Assembly: GCA_004380135.1 (NCBI GenBank) | Contig: QXCR01000313.1 | Location: 1-18,883 of the forward strand | Direction: 5' to 3' | Length of the DNA: 18,883 bases | From: Stemphylium vesicarium | Lineage: Eukaryota; Ascomycota; Dothideomycetes; Pleosporales; Pleosporaceae | In this document: one piece after another, positions 7,561 through 16,460 of the stretch | How the letters are laid out: every line of letters begins with the position of its first letter | Position numbering within the stretch: the stretch's first letter is position 1 | Translations under genes and position numbers: made by a program | Notes under the pieces: model-generated | Seen by the model: the letters and a program-made list of their open reading frames with translations, nothing else | Database searches by the model: none | What the model was told of the DNA's origin: nothing

Positions 7561-10505
7561 AACTCTTATTAGCACCTAGCATAAGCTAAATTGCCATCAC
7601 CATTGCATTTGTAAACACCTGCCCCTATACCTCCTTCTAACTTCTCTTCCCTAACCACGCTGCGTACCTATTATCCTCTCTTACATCTCCTAATCCGCAC
7701 TCTCCTATTGTCCTAATCCCCCTTCTTGTTAGCTGCGCTGCGTATGCAAGCAGTACTACTATGTTTGGCCATTGACAGTTCTTGTCCATCCCCTCTCCTG
7801 TTGCGCAGTACTTCTGACTCACCTAGCACTGCCAACAGTTGTCCTTGACAGTCCAGTCCACCATCTTCCTCTGGAACTTGTCTGCCCCTGTCCTACATCC
7901 ATGCTCCTACGCTGTGCATTGCATTGTCTGGTGCCTCTTCCACTGTTCCTCCTCTCTTGTCACATGCTCCTGTCCTACTACCCAGCAGATTGCACATCCC
8001 TTCCCTAGCTTAGTAAACCTCTCCTCTACAGCAGCCCACTTACGCGCCTACCTTTCCTGCTCCTGCAGCTATCTATCCTCTCCCTCTCTACACTGATCAC
8101 AACTTACTGCCCTAATCTCCCTACACCCCACCCCCTTCACGTCTATGTACAAACTCATAAGCTGCTGTTGGCACCTGCTGCCAATCAAAAACTGCCCCAT
8201 TGCTACCACTTCCATCTCCTCGCTCTCTTGCTCTATCCTCCTCTCCACCTCTCTGTGCTTGAGCACTACCACCACGTTAAACGCCTCCCTGCCTCGCCCC
8301 CCTTGTCCACTCGCCTGGGCAAAGTTGGTTATGCTCCACAGCATCCCCACGTGCAAGATGTACACAATCCCTGCAAAGTCCACCCTAGTTCTAAGTGCTG
8401 ACGTTGCCACAATCAGCCCGCCCTGCTCTGCCCACACCTGCAGTCACTTAGCCTGTTTGTTATTGTTAACGTCCGCGTGATAGTATTTGCAACTAAGCTC
8501 TTCTGCTAAACACTTGCTTTACGCTTTGCTTAGACAGTATACTACCCCTTTTTGCCCTATTTGCCGCAGCCTTGCAACCTATCACCTGCTTATTGCTAAT
8601 GTAGTGCTTTCTAGCGCCTTGCGTTAACACTACAACACAAAGTACTATGCATTTAGCTGGACAGTGCTTGTTTAGATGTACGTTGCGTTCTGCGCTATTA
8701 TGCTTGTCTTTAGCTCCTCCTCCTGCAACAGCAGCAGCGTTGCTGTTAACAATACCATTAGGCATCTAAGCACCTGCAGATTCTTAACCTTGAGCAGCTT
8801 TCTCTGCTAGTGCCTTGCTGTTAACACTAGATAACACTCGTCTACAACAATCTGCTGCAGCAAGCCTTTGCCCTTTAGCACCTGCGCATACCCTAAGAAA
8901 TTGCTGTTGCTTGTAACGTTGCCTGCTTTGTCAGCGCTGACTACAACTACAGACGCCGGGTTTCTCTTGCTGTGCTTCCACTCTATGCAGTCGACGCCGT
9001 ACTTGCAGATTCAACTAACTAACTAAGTCCTTGATCAAAGCCCAGTACAGCACAATGACTACAGTAACTCCTGCTCCTTTAATACAAGCCAGCAACGTGA
9101 ACAGCAAGCTCTTCCCCTTACTAGTCAGAAGCACAACAACAAGCAGCATTTGCTTGTCCAGCACTGCGTTTAGTGCCTGCTCTTGCTCCATTAACTAAAA
9201 GCCAACCTCTTGCTTGCCTAGCACCTGCTAAATCGCCCTGTGTACAGCAGCAGCCCGCGTATCTTCCATCTAAACAGTCTTCTCCTTTGGCAACACAACA
9301 AGCCTAGACATGCTCTCTTGCATCTTCCTCTTCTGCCGCCGTATTGGCTCCTCCTGCTGTTCTGCCTGCCTGTCTACGCCTAAGAAGCAGTGCCACGCTA
9401 TGCTTAGCGCCCAAAACGTATTAATTAACTGCACACTTAAATGCTTAATAATGTTAATTAGTACGCTGTAGTTGCTAATGCCTATAGCTGTTGTGCGTAA
9501 GTTTTGCAGCTTAATTAAGTCCTCCTTATCCTTATCCACTTCTGCTTTATTAACCTCCCCTACCTTATCTTGATAGCCTCTGCCAAATGACTCGCCTACC
9601 TTGATCTAGCTAATGCCTACAGCTATATAACGGTACCCTTGCATGTGTAGATTAACCCTAAGCTGCGTGCTAGTCTTGCGCCAAATTACTTGCGTAAATT
9701 AATCTGTGCCCTATGCCCCTTGCTTGTTGCACCAGATGTAGTTGCTTAAGCTACTGCCTAGTACTTGCACAGTAAGATACTCTTAGAACAGCCGCAAGTA
9801 GCCTAAGTACAGAGCCATGATCTGCCCCAGCAACAGCAGCAGAAAGCAGGGCACAATCTTTAGCCTGTCTAGCTGCGACTGTGACTTGTGATAGCAGACA
9901 ACTGTTATGACAGCGCCGTCTACAACAAGGATATTCCAGTCCTGCAGCAGCCTGTTGCAGTGCTGTATTGTCGTGATCTTAGACCCTTAACCTGGTTGTC
10001 CTGATGTAACGTGCACACCAAACAGCAACAGCTCCAAGAAGCGGTCTATCTGCTGTAGATACTGCTGTACTTTTTTTGCCTGCCACTGCCTGTTAACAGT
10101 CTGTAGCTTCATGCCACTGTCCCTGCTCTGAGCCCTAGTAAGCATCTACGCCAGTCTATCACACAGACCGTTTGCAGGATTGTTGACAAAAGATTGGCCC
10201 TGCGTTGTGAACAAAATGTTGTCTGTAATCTGCGCAAGATTAACAGTAAAGCGGTTAGCAACAGCGTTAACCTAGCACAGCTGCTAAAACTGCTCTACTG
10301 CCTCTGCTACTATGCTCTGCGCCATCTGCCGGAAGCGCTTAATGATAATTGGCTGGCTGTTAAGATAGAAGATCTTCTTGTCCACAGACTAGTATGCGTT
10401 GCCAGCATTGCCTTTGTTTAGCGCAGCGCGTTTTCCATATGCCAGAAGACTGATGATGACGCTCATCGGGCTGTACGAGCCGTCTAACAGATACCGTATT
10501 TTGCA
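7560..10505 (-). pseudogene. Telomere-linked RecQ helicase, decayed C-terminal two-thirds
   Basis: On the minus strand a frame opens with GSYSPMSVIISLLAYGK and continues to LTSKGKSLLFT (Walker A, near 9100-9120). After one frameshift at about 9002-9020, in a ttag-repeat stretch, it continues in a single frame to about 7600. Helicase motifs follow in order: VVDECYL (motif II, DECH-like, near 8840), LTATL (III), KGVVYCLSKA (IV), GLIVATSAL and VDFAGIVYILHVG (V), and FAQASGQGGRGR (VI, near 8300). Then come CQWPNIVV, YAAWLGKR and FTNAMVMAI, typical of the family's C-terminal region. Upstream of the helicase lies the tyrosine-recombinase-like block FGVHVTSGQPG, where the family's Arg codon is replaced by a stop. 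More than a dozen TAG/TAA codons, most at Gln or Trp sites, make it non-functional. Its N-terminal half is missing here, but a matching one lies at 13905-15290. Confidence 0.9.
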
Positions 10506-10663
10506 ATCTGTGACACCTGGAGGGTCTACCGCCCACCCTCTTTTTGTGTGAGGTTTTTCTTTTTTTCAACTTTACCTTAATTCTTCTTGTACTCTATGCA
10601 GATAAGACTTCACTAGTATATATACATCCTTAATTCTCTTCCTATAATCTAACTATGTTTCGT
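10495..10663. other. 3' flank of the 1001-codon gene and junction with the helicase pseudogene
   Basis: Helicase-family homology on the minus strand begins at about 10493-10500 (RYLLDGSYSPMS). Between that point and the stop at 10664-10666 lies about 165 bp of unrelated DNA, including gacacctggagggtctaccg, a T-rich run at about 10551-10566, and taatctaacta. This is the left border of the block that separates the two helicase halves. I see no clear terminal inverted repeat matching the right border. Confidence 0.55.
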
Positions 10664-13600
10664 TTAACTATAGCTTTCCTTTCGCTTTAGTCTTAAAGCG
10701 GCGCGTTCTTTAAGAAGCCTGTCTAGTTCTCGCCTCATGTCTGTTATCCGCTTCGTTGTTAGACTACAACTACTACTCGCCCTCTTTCTTTTACTTGCCT
10801 TTGGTCTTACGTCCATCTCAGAGCTAGCTGTAGCATCAGATAAGTCCTCCTGGCTATCTTGTGGTGAAGATGCTCTACTTAAAACGTCTACTTCACTCTG
10901 CTCAGACTCTGTCCGCTCTGCTACTTGTGGAAGACGTTTATCTAGAGAGTAACCTATAGCCTGCGAACCATTTTCGCTCTGAACCCCTAGACTACTGCTG
11001 TAATCTAGGACATCGTTTGGCTGAGTCATAGTAAACTCGTGCCATATCTGGCTATTCTCGAGGTATCTATTAATCAGATCTGGCTGGAGTTTAGTTGGAT
11101 AACCATGCTCAAGCGCATAGGCAGCAGCATGTGTTGCAGGTCTGTGTCCAGTCTGGAACGAGAGAAGTTGAAGGAACCCGTCATAATCTTTAGGCGTGTT
11201 GGGATCGAAAGGTGCTATCATAGCAGACAAGTGCTTCTTAGCAATGCTTACAGCAATCTGCCGGTACGTACTTGTACTCAGACGAATAGGAGACGCTGGT
11301 GCTGCTCTCTTTAGACAAGAGTGACATACTGACGCAGAAAAGCATCCTGAAACGTTGTCGTGCGTGGTGAACAAGTGCGGATTGGCAGGGGTATTAGAGA
11401 GTACGCCCAGCTGTCGACTGACAAAGTTTCTAAACGGTCGAATGTATGCAAGATACACAAAAAGGAGCTTCTGAACGATAAAACAGGGTGATCGTACAAT
11501 GAAGAATGAGTTGTTGGTGTTGGTGTTTGCTTTGTTGTACGCAAAGATCAGAATGATCTGCCCTTTGTAAACAAAGATGTTGCGTTGTACGGTGACTGTG
11601 TCAGCCCAGCGTATCATCCGGAGCTCTTCCCCGCGTGCTGGCATGCCACTTGTCATATGTATAGCAGCGTAGAGCAATCGCACCAAACGATCGCTGTCGC
11701 GCAGGTAACGCTGAAGTTTTGCTTTGCCCGCCTTCTTCTTGAAAGAACAGCCGCCCTCTTTTGAGAAAGCAAGTTTGCTCACAGCCCGAAAGCAGCTCTG
11801 GAGGTCGTTGGCAGGCTGTGATAGAAAGGAAGATCCTGGACGATGAGCGGTGAGATCGTCGTGGATGCGATCTAATCGAATGTCCGGCCACCATCCAAAC
11901 AACAGGTCCCGTAATAGGTGCTGCGTACCGACTATAACCCCGTGGATGATATGGCGAAACTGCCGCATGTGAATGCTTGCGTCCGCGATGTGAAGCGTCA
12001 AGCCATCACTCGACCATGAAATATTTGTACGAGGGCCTTCGCGTCTAGCAATAGCCCGACCATGCTGAAGTCGTTCGATTAGATAGCCAATAGGCGCGAG
12101 ACTACCTCGTTGAAGATATTTCGGCCGTATGTCTTCGCGCAAACGCTGTGCCTGATCCAAATACGTTGTTCGGTCAGGCCAGGGAACTTTCAGTTGCTCA
12201 TAGGCCGTGAGGGGCAGTGCATACTCAAGGATGACCAAACGTCCAACCCATATAAGCGCTGACAGATACGGTGTATAGTCATACGGCTTTTTGAAGCATA
12301 GTTCTGTAGGATGGATCCCAAGAACCCCAGAAAAATGGACGATTGCATTGCGATGCATCCTTCCATCAGACGAGAGATCAGTCCAGAACATCACAAGGAG
12401 CTGAAAGAGGCTCTCACACAAAGCAGCAGACAAGTTCGGGAGTACAGTTCCACCGTCTGCAGCTTTAACAGAAGCAGCTGCGCGATTCCAGACATAGTCC
12501 ATCATCGCTATCTGTGCGGTGTTTAGGTGTAAGCCTGTGATCTCGCTTGTTAGATCTTTCGTGTTTCGCGACAAGGCTCTCACCCTGAAGATGTAACAGA
12601 AAAATCGCTCATGGTAGCTATAGTACCTCCGTCTTGTTTGTTCCCGTTGAGGTAGCTCGAACGGAAATGCGAGAAAAGACGGGGTCCAGCTTCGAAGCCA
12701 GCAGCGTAAGACACGAGGAGTATGCTTCAACGTTTCCTCACACCGCTGGAACATGGATTTGCTGGCTTCGATGATTTTCCAAATAATCCTTTCTGATCCT
12801 CCCGGGCTGACACATTCGAAACCGTTCCACAGACCCAGCGGAAAATCGTGAAGCGTATTCGCAGATGGCAGCGAGGAGGCCGCGACAATCAGATGAATAG
12901 GCTTGTTGGCAAACCACGCAGGCCACTCGCAACCTCGAAGCCACTCCGTGTTTTCGTCGTGGTCAAGCTCTTCATCCAGCGCCACTGCATTGTTGTGTTC
13001 GTCTATTACGCGCTGCTCTTCCTCCATCTCCATGAGTATCAGCGCTTCTTCCTCGCTGCTTGGGTGCTTCTTATATATCTGAGCGCCCTGGTATGTATCC
13101 GCGTGGGTAGGAATCGGCTGATCAACCCCCGCTACGGTCCAATATACTCGACTGTACTTTGTCCAGCTTTGCAGCGCGCATCTAAGTTGGGGCTTTTGTT
13201 GTAGGCAGGCAGTGGCGTTGATGTTATGCTCTTGCTTCATGTGGCGTCTTATGCAATCCCAGTTTGTTGTCTTGAACGCTGAACAATGAATACAGCAATA
13301 ACCAGCGACCGGTGAGGCAAGGTAAGAGAGCGGTGCAGATCCATCTTTCCGCGGTCTAAGGTCTGTGATGTTTCGTGCAGCTGGCAGCCCGTCAAACTGC
13401 GCTACAATAGTACGTCTTAAGCGAGCTTGCAGCTTGTGTGCGACTTGTAGATGTGTGTTTAGGTTTTGGTAGGGCACTGCAACTCTGCAAGAAGTGCACA
13501 CGATTACGCATTCGCTGGCTATAAAAGTGAGGAGATTTGACGCTACAGCGTTGGCCTGCTGTTGATCACAAAGTGTCAGCAAGATGTACAGAGTTACTTC

Positions 13601-13669
13601 CAAAAGTTCTATACGCACAGCAGGAGCCGCTATTGACTCTAGCGTTTCTATAATCCAGGTATTAAGCAT
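10664..13669 (-). CDS. Intact zinc-finger protein with tyrosine-recombinase-like domain (helicase-less relative of telomere-linked helicases)
   Basis: The frame runs from ATG 13667-13669 to TAA 10664-10666 (1001 residues); the frame extends 9 codons further upstream without another ATG. Two C2H2 fingers are visible: C58-x2-C61 with H73-x4-H78, and C126-x2-C129 with H143-x4-H148. An acidic stretch covers about 206-241. Residues 671-691 read HMTSGMPARGEELRMIRWAD, like box I of tyrosine recombinases (R679, E682). K713 lies in the following beta-strand-like segment (AYNKANTNT), R803 in TYRQIAVSI, and H842 and Y851 in QTGHRPATHAAAYAL. The first His of the usual HxxR box is absent. The tail is Ser-rich and acidic, then basic with a KRKR nuclear-signal-like motif. 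No helicase motifs are present. It has ordinary base composition and no RIP-type stops, in contrast to the damaged DNA on both sides. Possible roles are recombinase/transposase or zinc-finger DNA-binding protein; the activity is inferred, not shown. Confidence 0.8.
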   Translation of the reverse strand: MLNTWIIETLESIAAPAVRIELLEVTLYILLTLCDQQQANAVASNLLTFIASECVIVCTSCRVAVPYQNLNTHLQVAHKLQARLRRTIVAQFDGLPAARNITDLRPRKDGSAPLSYLASPVAGYCCIHCSAFKTTNWDCIRRHMKQEHNINATACLQQKPQLRCALQSWTKYSRVYWTVAGVDQPIPTHADTYQGAQIYKKHPSSEEEALILMEMEEEQRVIDEHNNAVALDEELDHDENTEWLRGCEWPAWFANKPIHLIVAASSLPSANTLHDFPLGLWNGFECVSPGGSERIIWKIIEASKSMFQRCEETLKHTPRVLRCWLRSWTPSFLAFPFELPQREQTRRRYYSYHERFFCYIFRVRALSRNTKDLTSEITGLHLNTAQIAMMDYVWNRAAASVKAADGGTVLPNLSAALCESLFQLLVMFWTDLSSDGRMHRNAIVHFSGVLGIHPTELCFKKPYDYTPYLSALIWVGRLVILEYALPLTAYEQLKVPWPDRTTYLDQAQRLREDIRPKYLQRGSLAPIGYLIERLQHGRAIARREGPRTNISWSSDGLTLHIADASIHMRQFRHIIHGVIVGTQHLLRDLLFGWWPDIRLDRIHDDLTAHRPGSSFLSQPANDLQSCFRAVSKLAFSKEGGCSFKKKAGKAKLQRYLRDSDRLVRLLYAAIHMTSGMPARGEELRMIRWADTVTVQRNIFVYKGQIILIFAYNKANTNTNNSFFIVRSPCFIVQKLLFVYLAYIRPFRNFVSRQLGVLSNTPANPHLFTTHDNVSGCFSASVCHSCLKRAAPASPIRLSTSTYRQIAVSIAKKHLSAMIAPFDPNTPKDYDGFLQLLSFQTGHRPATHAAAYALEHGYPTKLQPDLINRYLENSQIWHEFTMTQPNDVLDYSSSLGVQSENGSQAIGYSLDKRLPQVAERTESEQSEVDVLSRASSPQDSQEDLSDATASSEMDVRPKASKRKRASSSCSLTTKRITDMRRELDRLLKERAALRLKRKESYS

Positions 13670-13904
13670 GATGAAACAAAGTAGCTTGTTAAACAAGACG
13701 TAGCAGCATATAGGAAGAGGAAGGAGTGTTGTAGAAAGGGGTTTGATAAGAGCTGCATAGATCTACAACATTATACCCGATTAGGACAACAGGTATTGCG
13801 ATCCGCACGGCGAAATCGCGCTATGCTTATTTTGTTTGATTCGGGTAGCGATTCGCAAAGCATCATATACTAGGCCTGATTCGCCTCCTCATATTGGTTA
13901 GGTT
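13670..13904. promoter_or_regulatory. Upstream region of the 1001-codon gene with a CCTAACCAATAT motif
   Basis: Read on the minus strand, CCTAACCTAACCAATAT (13891-13907) lies about 225 bp upstream of the ATG. It combines a telomere-like CTAACC repeat with a CCAAT box. Very similar words, CCTAACCAATATAAGGCGCG (16187-16206) and CTAACCCTAACCAATA (15601-15616, minus strand), lie upstream of two other family copies in their sense orientation. CCAAT boxes bind the HAP/NF-Y complex in fungi; the regulatory role here is an inference. Helicase-family homology starts again right beyond the motif, so it also marks the right border of the inserted block. Confidence 0.5.
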
Positions 13905-15290
13905 AGGAGTAATTTCTCTACGCTAAGCACGCGCATGTAGTAGACTACGCCTACTAGTATATATAAGTAGTTCTTCGCTGTACGCAAGCGGTTCGTGTCG
14001 CTATTAATGCCTAGTATAGTAAGAAAGTGAATGAGTCCGCTGCCAAACGGCTTGTCGCCCGTTGTCGTGAAGAAGAAGGATGTGAGCAAGTTTAGCAGCA
14101 CTTCGAGCTGAGCGTCGCGCTGAGCCCTGCGCTGCGCTTCGTCATCGCCGTTAGCATCGCGATTTAACATCTCCTATAGTGTTACTACGAGCTCCTTCTA
14201 CTTAACTATCTAGTAGAATAGCTCTCGCGCGTCTTTTATTAAGTTCTTCTCTTTTTAGCTACTACTTAGAATGTTTACTAATTAGCTACTATTAGTATTA
14301 GAGAAGTTATTATTATTCTCTTTCTCTTCCTCTTCTTCTAAGCTATCCTCGTTGCCCTTATTATCTTTGTTGCTATATTTATTGCCGCCTTCCTGCGCCG
14401 CTATTCTTACTTCTGCGTCAGCTACGAAGCGCAGAGCGTAGCAGACAAATTTAACTATGTAGCCAGTGTAGCGAGCCTGACTCTCCGGGTTCTGCAATCG
14501 AGCCATGGGCCGCTAATCGATCTCCTGTCGCTTCGCGCTCCTCAGCCACCGCCTCGTCTCTCGCGCAAGCGTTGACAGCCCCTTAACGCTTCTCTCCACT
14601 AGTAGCTCCGTTAGCTTTGCTGCCCGCTATAGCTTCTTCTCGCCTCGATTAGGCAGGCGAGTCTAATACGTAAGATATATTAGATTATAGTTAGTAAAGT
14701 ACTCTAGCTAGCTTATTTACTTAAACTAGCTAGTTTTATCTATTTTTATAACTTTAGTATCTATAACTTATACCTTTTCTTCTTATATATATTTTATTAG
14801 CTTCTATTCTACTAGCTACTCTCTAATAACGTCTATTATCTTATAGAGGTTAGATAGTGCGTAATTATTATTTACTACCTTAATAATAAAGTATTACTAG
14901 AGCTTACTAATTTAGAATAATATCTACGCCTTAATCTTCTTATAGAGGCTAACGTCTTTATTACTCTAAGCTATCTAATATATATTATTATAGTACTTTT
15001 ATATTCTAATCTTATTTATAGTATAGAAGCTATAGTCGCTAGTAATTCTATATTAATAGACGTCTAACGGCTCGCCTAGCTGCTTAATTGGCGGCCCCAG
15101 CGGCGCAGGCAGCTCAACATCCTGCGGCGCGGCCATCTGCCATTGCCGGCAGTGCTCTATAATCGATTTCCTCTCTTCGCTTGCTACGCCGTGCTGGTCG
15201 CGTAGATGCACATCGACGTTCTATATGCCGGTAGCGTGCTTCTTACAGATTAGCACCTAATAGCGCTTAAGATAGTAGAAGCGGTCTTAT
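13905..15290 (-). pseudogene. Telomere-linked helicase family, N-terminal half (RIP-damaged)
   Basis: One minus-strand frame runs the whole length without a frameshift and is broken only by TAG/TAA at Gln, Trp or Arg positions. It starts near 15285 with a zinc finger: VLICKKHATG, a stop, then NVDVHLRDQHG. Next are APLGPPIKQLG, an AT-saturated middle (14660-15060), ETRRWLRSAKRQEID, RLQNPESQARYTGYIVKFVC, a Glu/Asn-rich low-complexity linker, KDARELF, and FGSGLIHFLTILGIN with TNRLRTAKNYLYILVGVVYY. Homology ends at VEKLL at about 13908. These blocks match, in order, the open gene at 1-1487 and the copy at 16450-18595. The next part of the family protein, starting about 20 residues later, resumes at 10500 on the same strand. 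This and the RecQ pseudogene are therefore probably two halves of one gene. Confidence 0.85.
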
Positions 15291-15600
15291 ATATTATTAA
15301 TAGTTATCTTACTTATATATAGTTACTTATAGTACTATATTATAGTTAATATTATAAGTAGTTATATATTTTAGTAGAACTTTATACTTAATAAGTAAAT
15401 CTTAAGAAACTCTAAAATAACTCTAAGTACTCTTTATAATAAGCTTAATTTAACTATATAACTTTAATACTATACTTATTTTAGTAATAATTAGAGAGAT
15501 TAAAAATATAATATTTACTCTTTATAGTAGGCCTAATTTAGTCGCGTAACTCTAACGCTATACCTATTTAGACGATAATTGGGCCCAAGCATGCGCGTCC
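15291..15600. other. AT-rich spacer upstream of the N-terminal half, with a duplicated 88-bp unit
   Basis: No gene is seen. Most of it is RIP-like AT-rich DNA. Two related segments, 15430-15493 and 15518-15581, start with ctctttata and end with ataatt and are offset by 88 bp. The right copy keeps GC words (gtcgcgtaactctaacgc). The left copy differs almost entirely by transitions toward A/T (actatataactttaatac). This is consistent with a tandem duplication in which one copy was mutated more heavily. Confidence 0.65.
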
Positions 15601-15635
15601 TATTGGTTAGGGTTAGAGTTCTAGTTATTACGGCA

Positions 15636-15840
15636 AAGTTTCGAGTTTCAGATTAGATAGCAAAGATTCGAAAAAGGCGAAGAAGAGTAAGTAAAGAGTA
15701 AGAAAGAAAACAAAGAGAAAGAAGAAGAAAAAGAGAATAGAATATAGTGCAGAGTAGAGAAATAGAACAAAGGAGAAAGAAAGAGAAGAGGAAAGAAAAG
15801 AAGGATAGAAGGTAGATAAGAAATTAGTAGTATAGAAGAG
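15636..15840 (+). other. Purine-rich low-complexity stretch
   Basis: The plus strand is almost pure A/G (gaaagaagaagaaaaagag-like), leading directly into the minisatellite. No gene or hairpin is visible. The strand asymmetry is the mirror of the pyrimidine-rich spacer at 6431-7560. Confidence 0.7.
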
Positions 15841-16190
15841 GATAGAGGGTGGGTAGTAAGCCCGTAGTATAGAAGAAGATAGGGGGTAGGTAGTAGGCCC
15901 GTGGTATAGAAGAAGATAGGGGGTAGGTAGTAGGCCCGTAGTATAGAAAGAAAGGGGAGTATTAAGGGGTAGGTAGTAGGCCCGTAGTATAGAGAATGAG
16001 GGGTGGGTAGTAGGCCCGTGGTATAGAAAGAGAGGGGAGTGTTAAGGGGTGGGTGGTGGGCCCGTAGTATAGAAAGAGAGGGGAGTGTTAAGGGGTAGGT
16101 AGTAGGCCCGTGGTATAGAAAGAGAGGGGAGTGTTAAGGGGTGGGTAGCAGGCCCGTGGTACAGAGAATGAGGGGTGGGTGGCGGGCCTA
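15840..16190 (+). repeat. Minisatellite with gggtaggtagtaggcccgt core, nine copies
   Basis: The core gggtrggtagtaggcccgtrg recurs with its ccc at 15861, 15898, 15935, 15981, 16015, 16061, 16107, 16153 and, truncated, 16187. Spacings are 37, 37, 46, 34, 46, 46, 46 and 34 bp. Long units carry an added agaggggagtgttaagg segment and short ones atagaagaagatag or agagaatga. It lies between the two head-to-head helicase-family pseudogenes and ends exactly at the CCTAACCAATAT motif. Confidence 0.9.
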
Positions 16191-16460
16191 ACCAATATAA
16201 GGCGCGGGTTGGGGTCCAAACCGCGCTAAAATAGGCTTAGCGTTAGGGTTACGTGCTCTAATTAGGCGATTTGCACCCCCTAAACCGCGAATCCTAACCC
16301 CCCTAAACTATTACGCTATAGCGCTCTCTAGCACTATATTCTTATATAAAAGTTTCTTGCGCATACTTAATTAGCTTATCTACTAAGTTTTTACTTATTA
16401 TAGGTAGATTTAAGTTTTAAAATCTAGCTTAGAGTTAGGGAAAGGCGGGGTTACGTTAGG
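16187..16460 (+). promoter_or_regulatory. Probable upstream region of the right-hand copy, with CCAAT and telomere-like motifs
   Basis: CCTAACCAATATAAGGCGCG starts at 16187 on the plus strand, in sense with the copy that follows. It resembles the motifs upstream of the copy at 13905-15290 and of the 1001-codon gene. Telomere-like stretches follow: gcgttagggttacg at about 16240, gagttaggg at about 16432 and acgttagggttatc at about 16453, plus ctaaccc words on the opposite strand near 16294. The 16310-16420 part is AT-rich with no frame. Confidence 0.4.

Noticed and set aside
7772..8480. Several plus-strand Cys/Leu/Pro-rich ORFs
   Set aside because: They are antisense to the RecQ motifs V and VI and the C-terminal helicase region on the minus strand.
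10495..13905. Terminal inverted repeats or target duplication of the inserted block
   Set aside because: By eye the two borders share no convincing inverted or direct repeat, so none is annotated; this still fits Crypton-like elements, which lack them.
15840..16190. CRISPR-like array
   Set aside because: Units vary in length and sequence, lack unique spacers, and the context is eukaryotic; it is a minisatellite.
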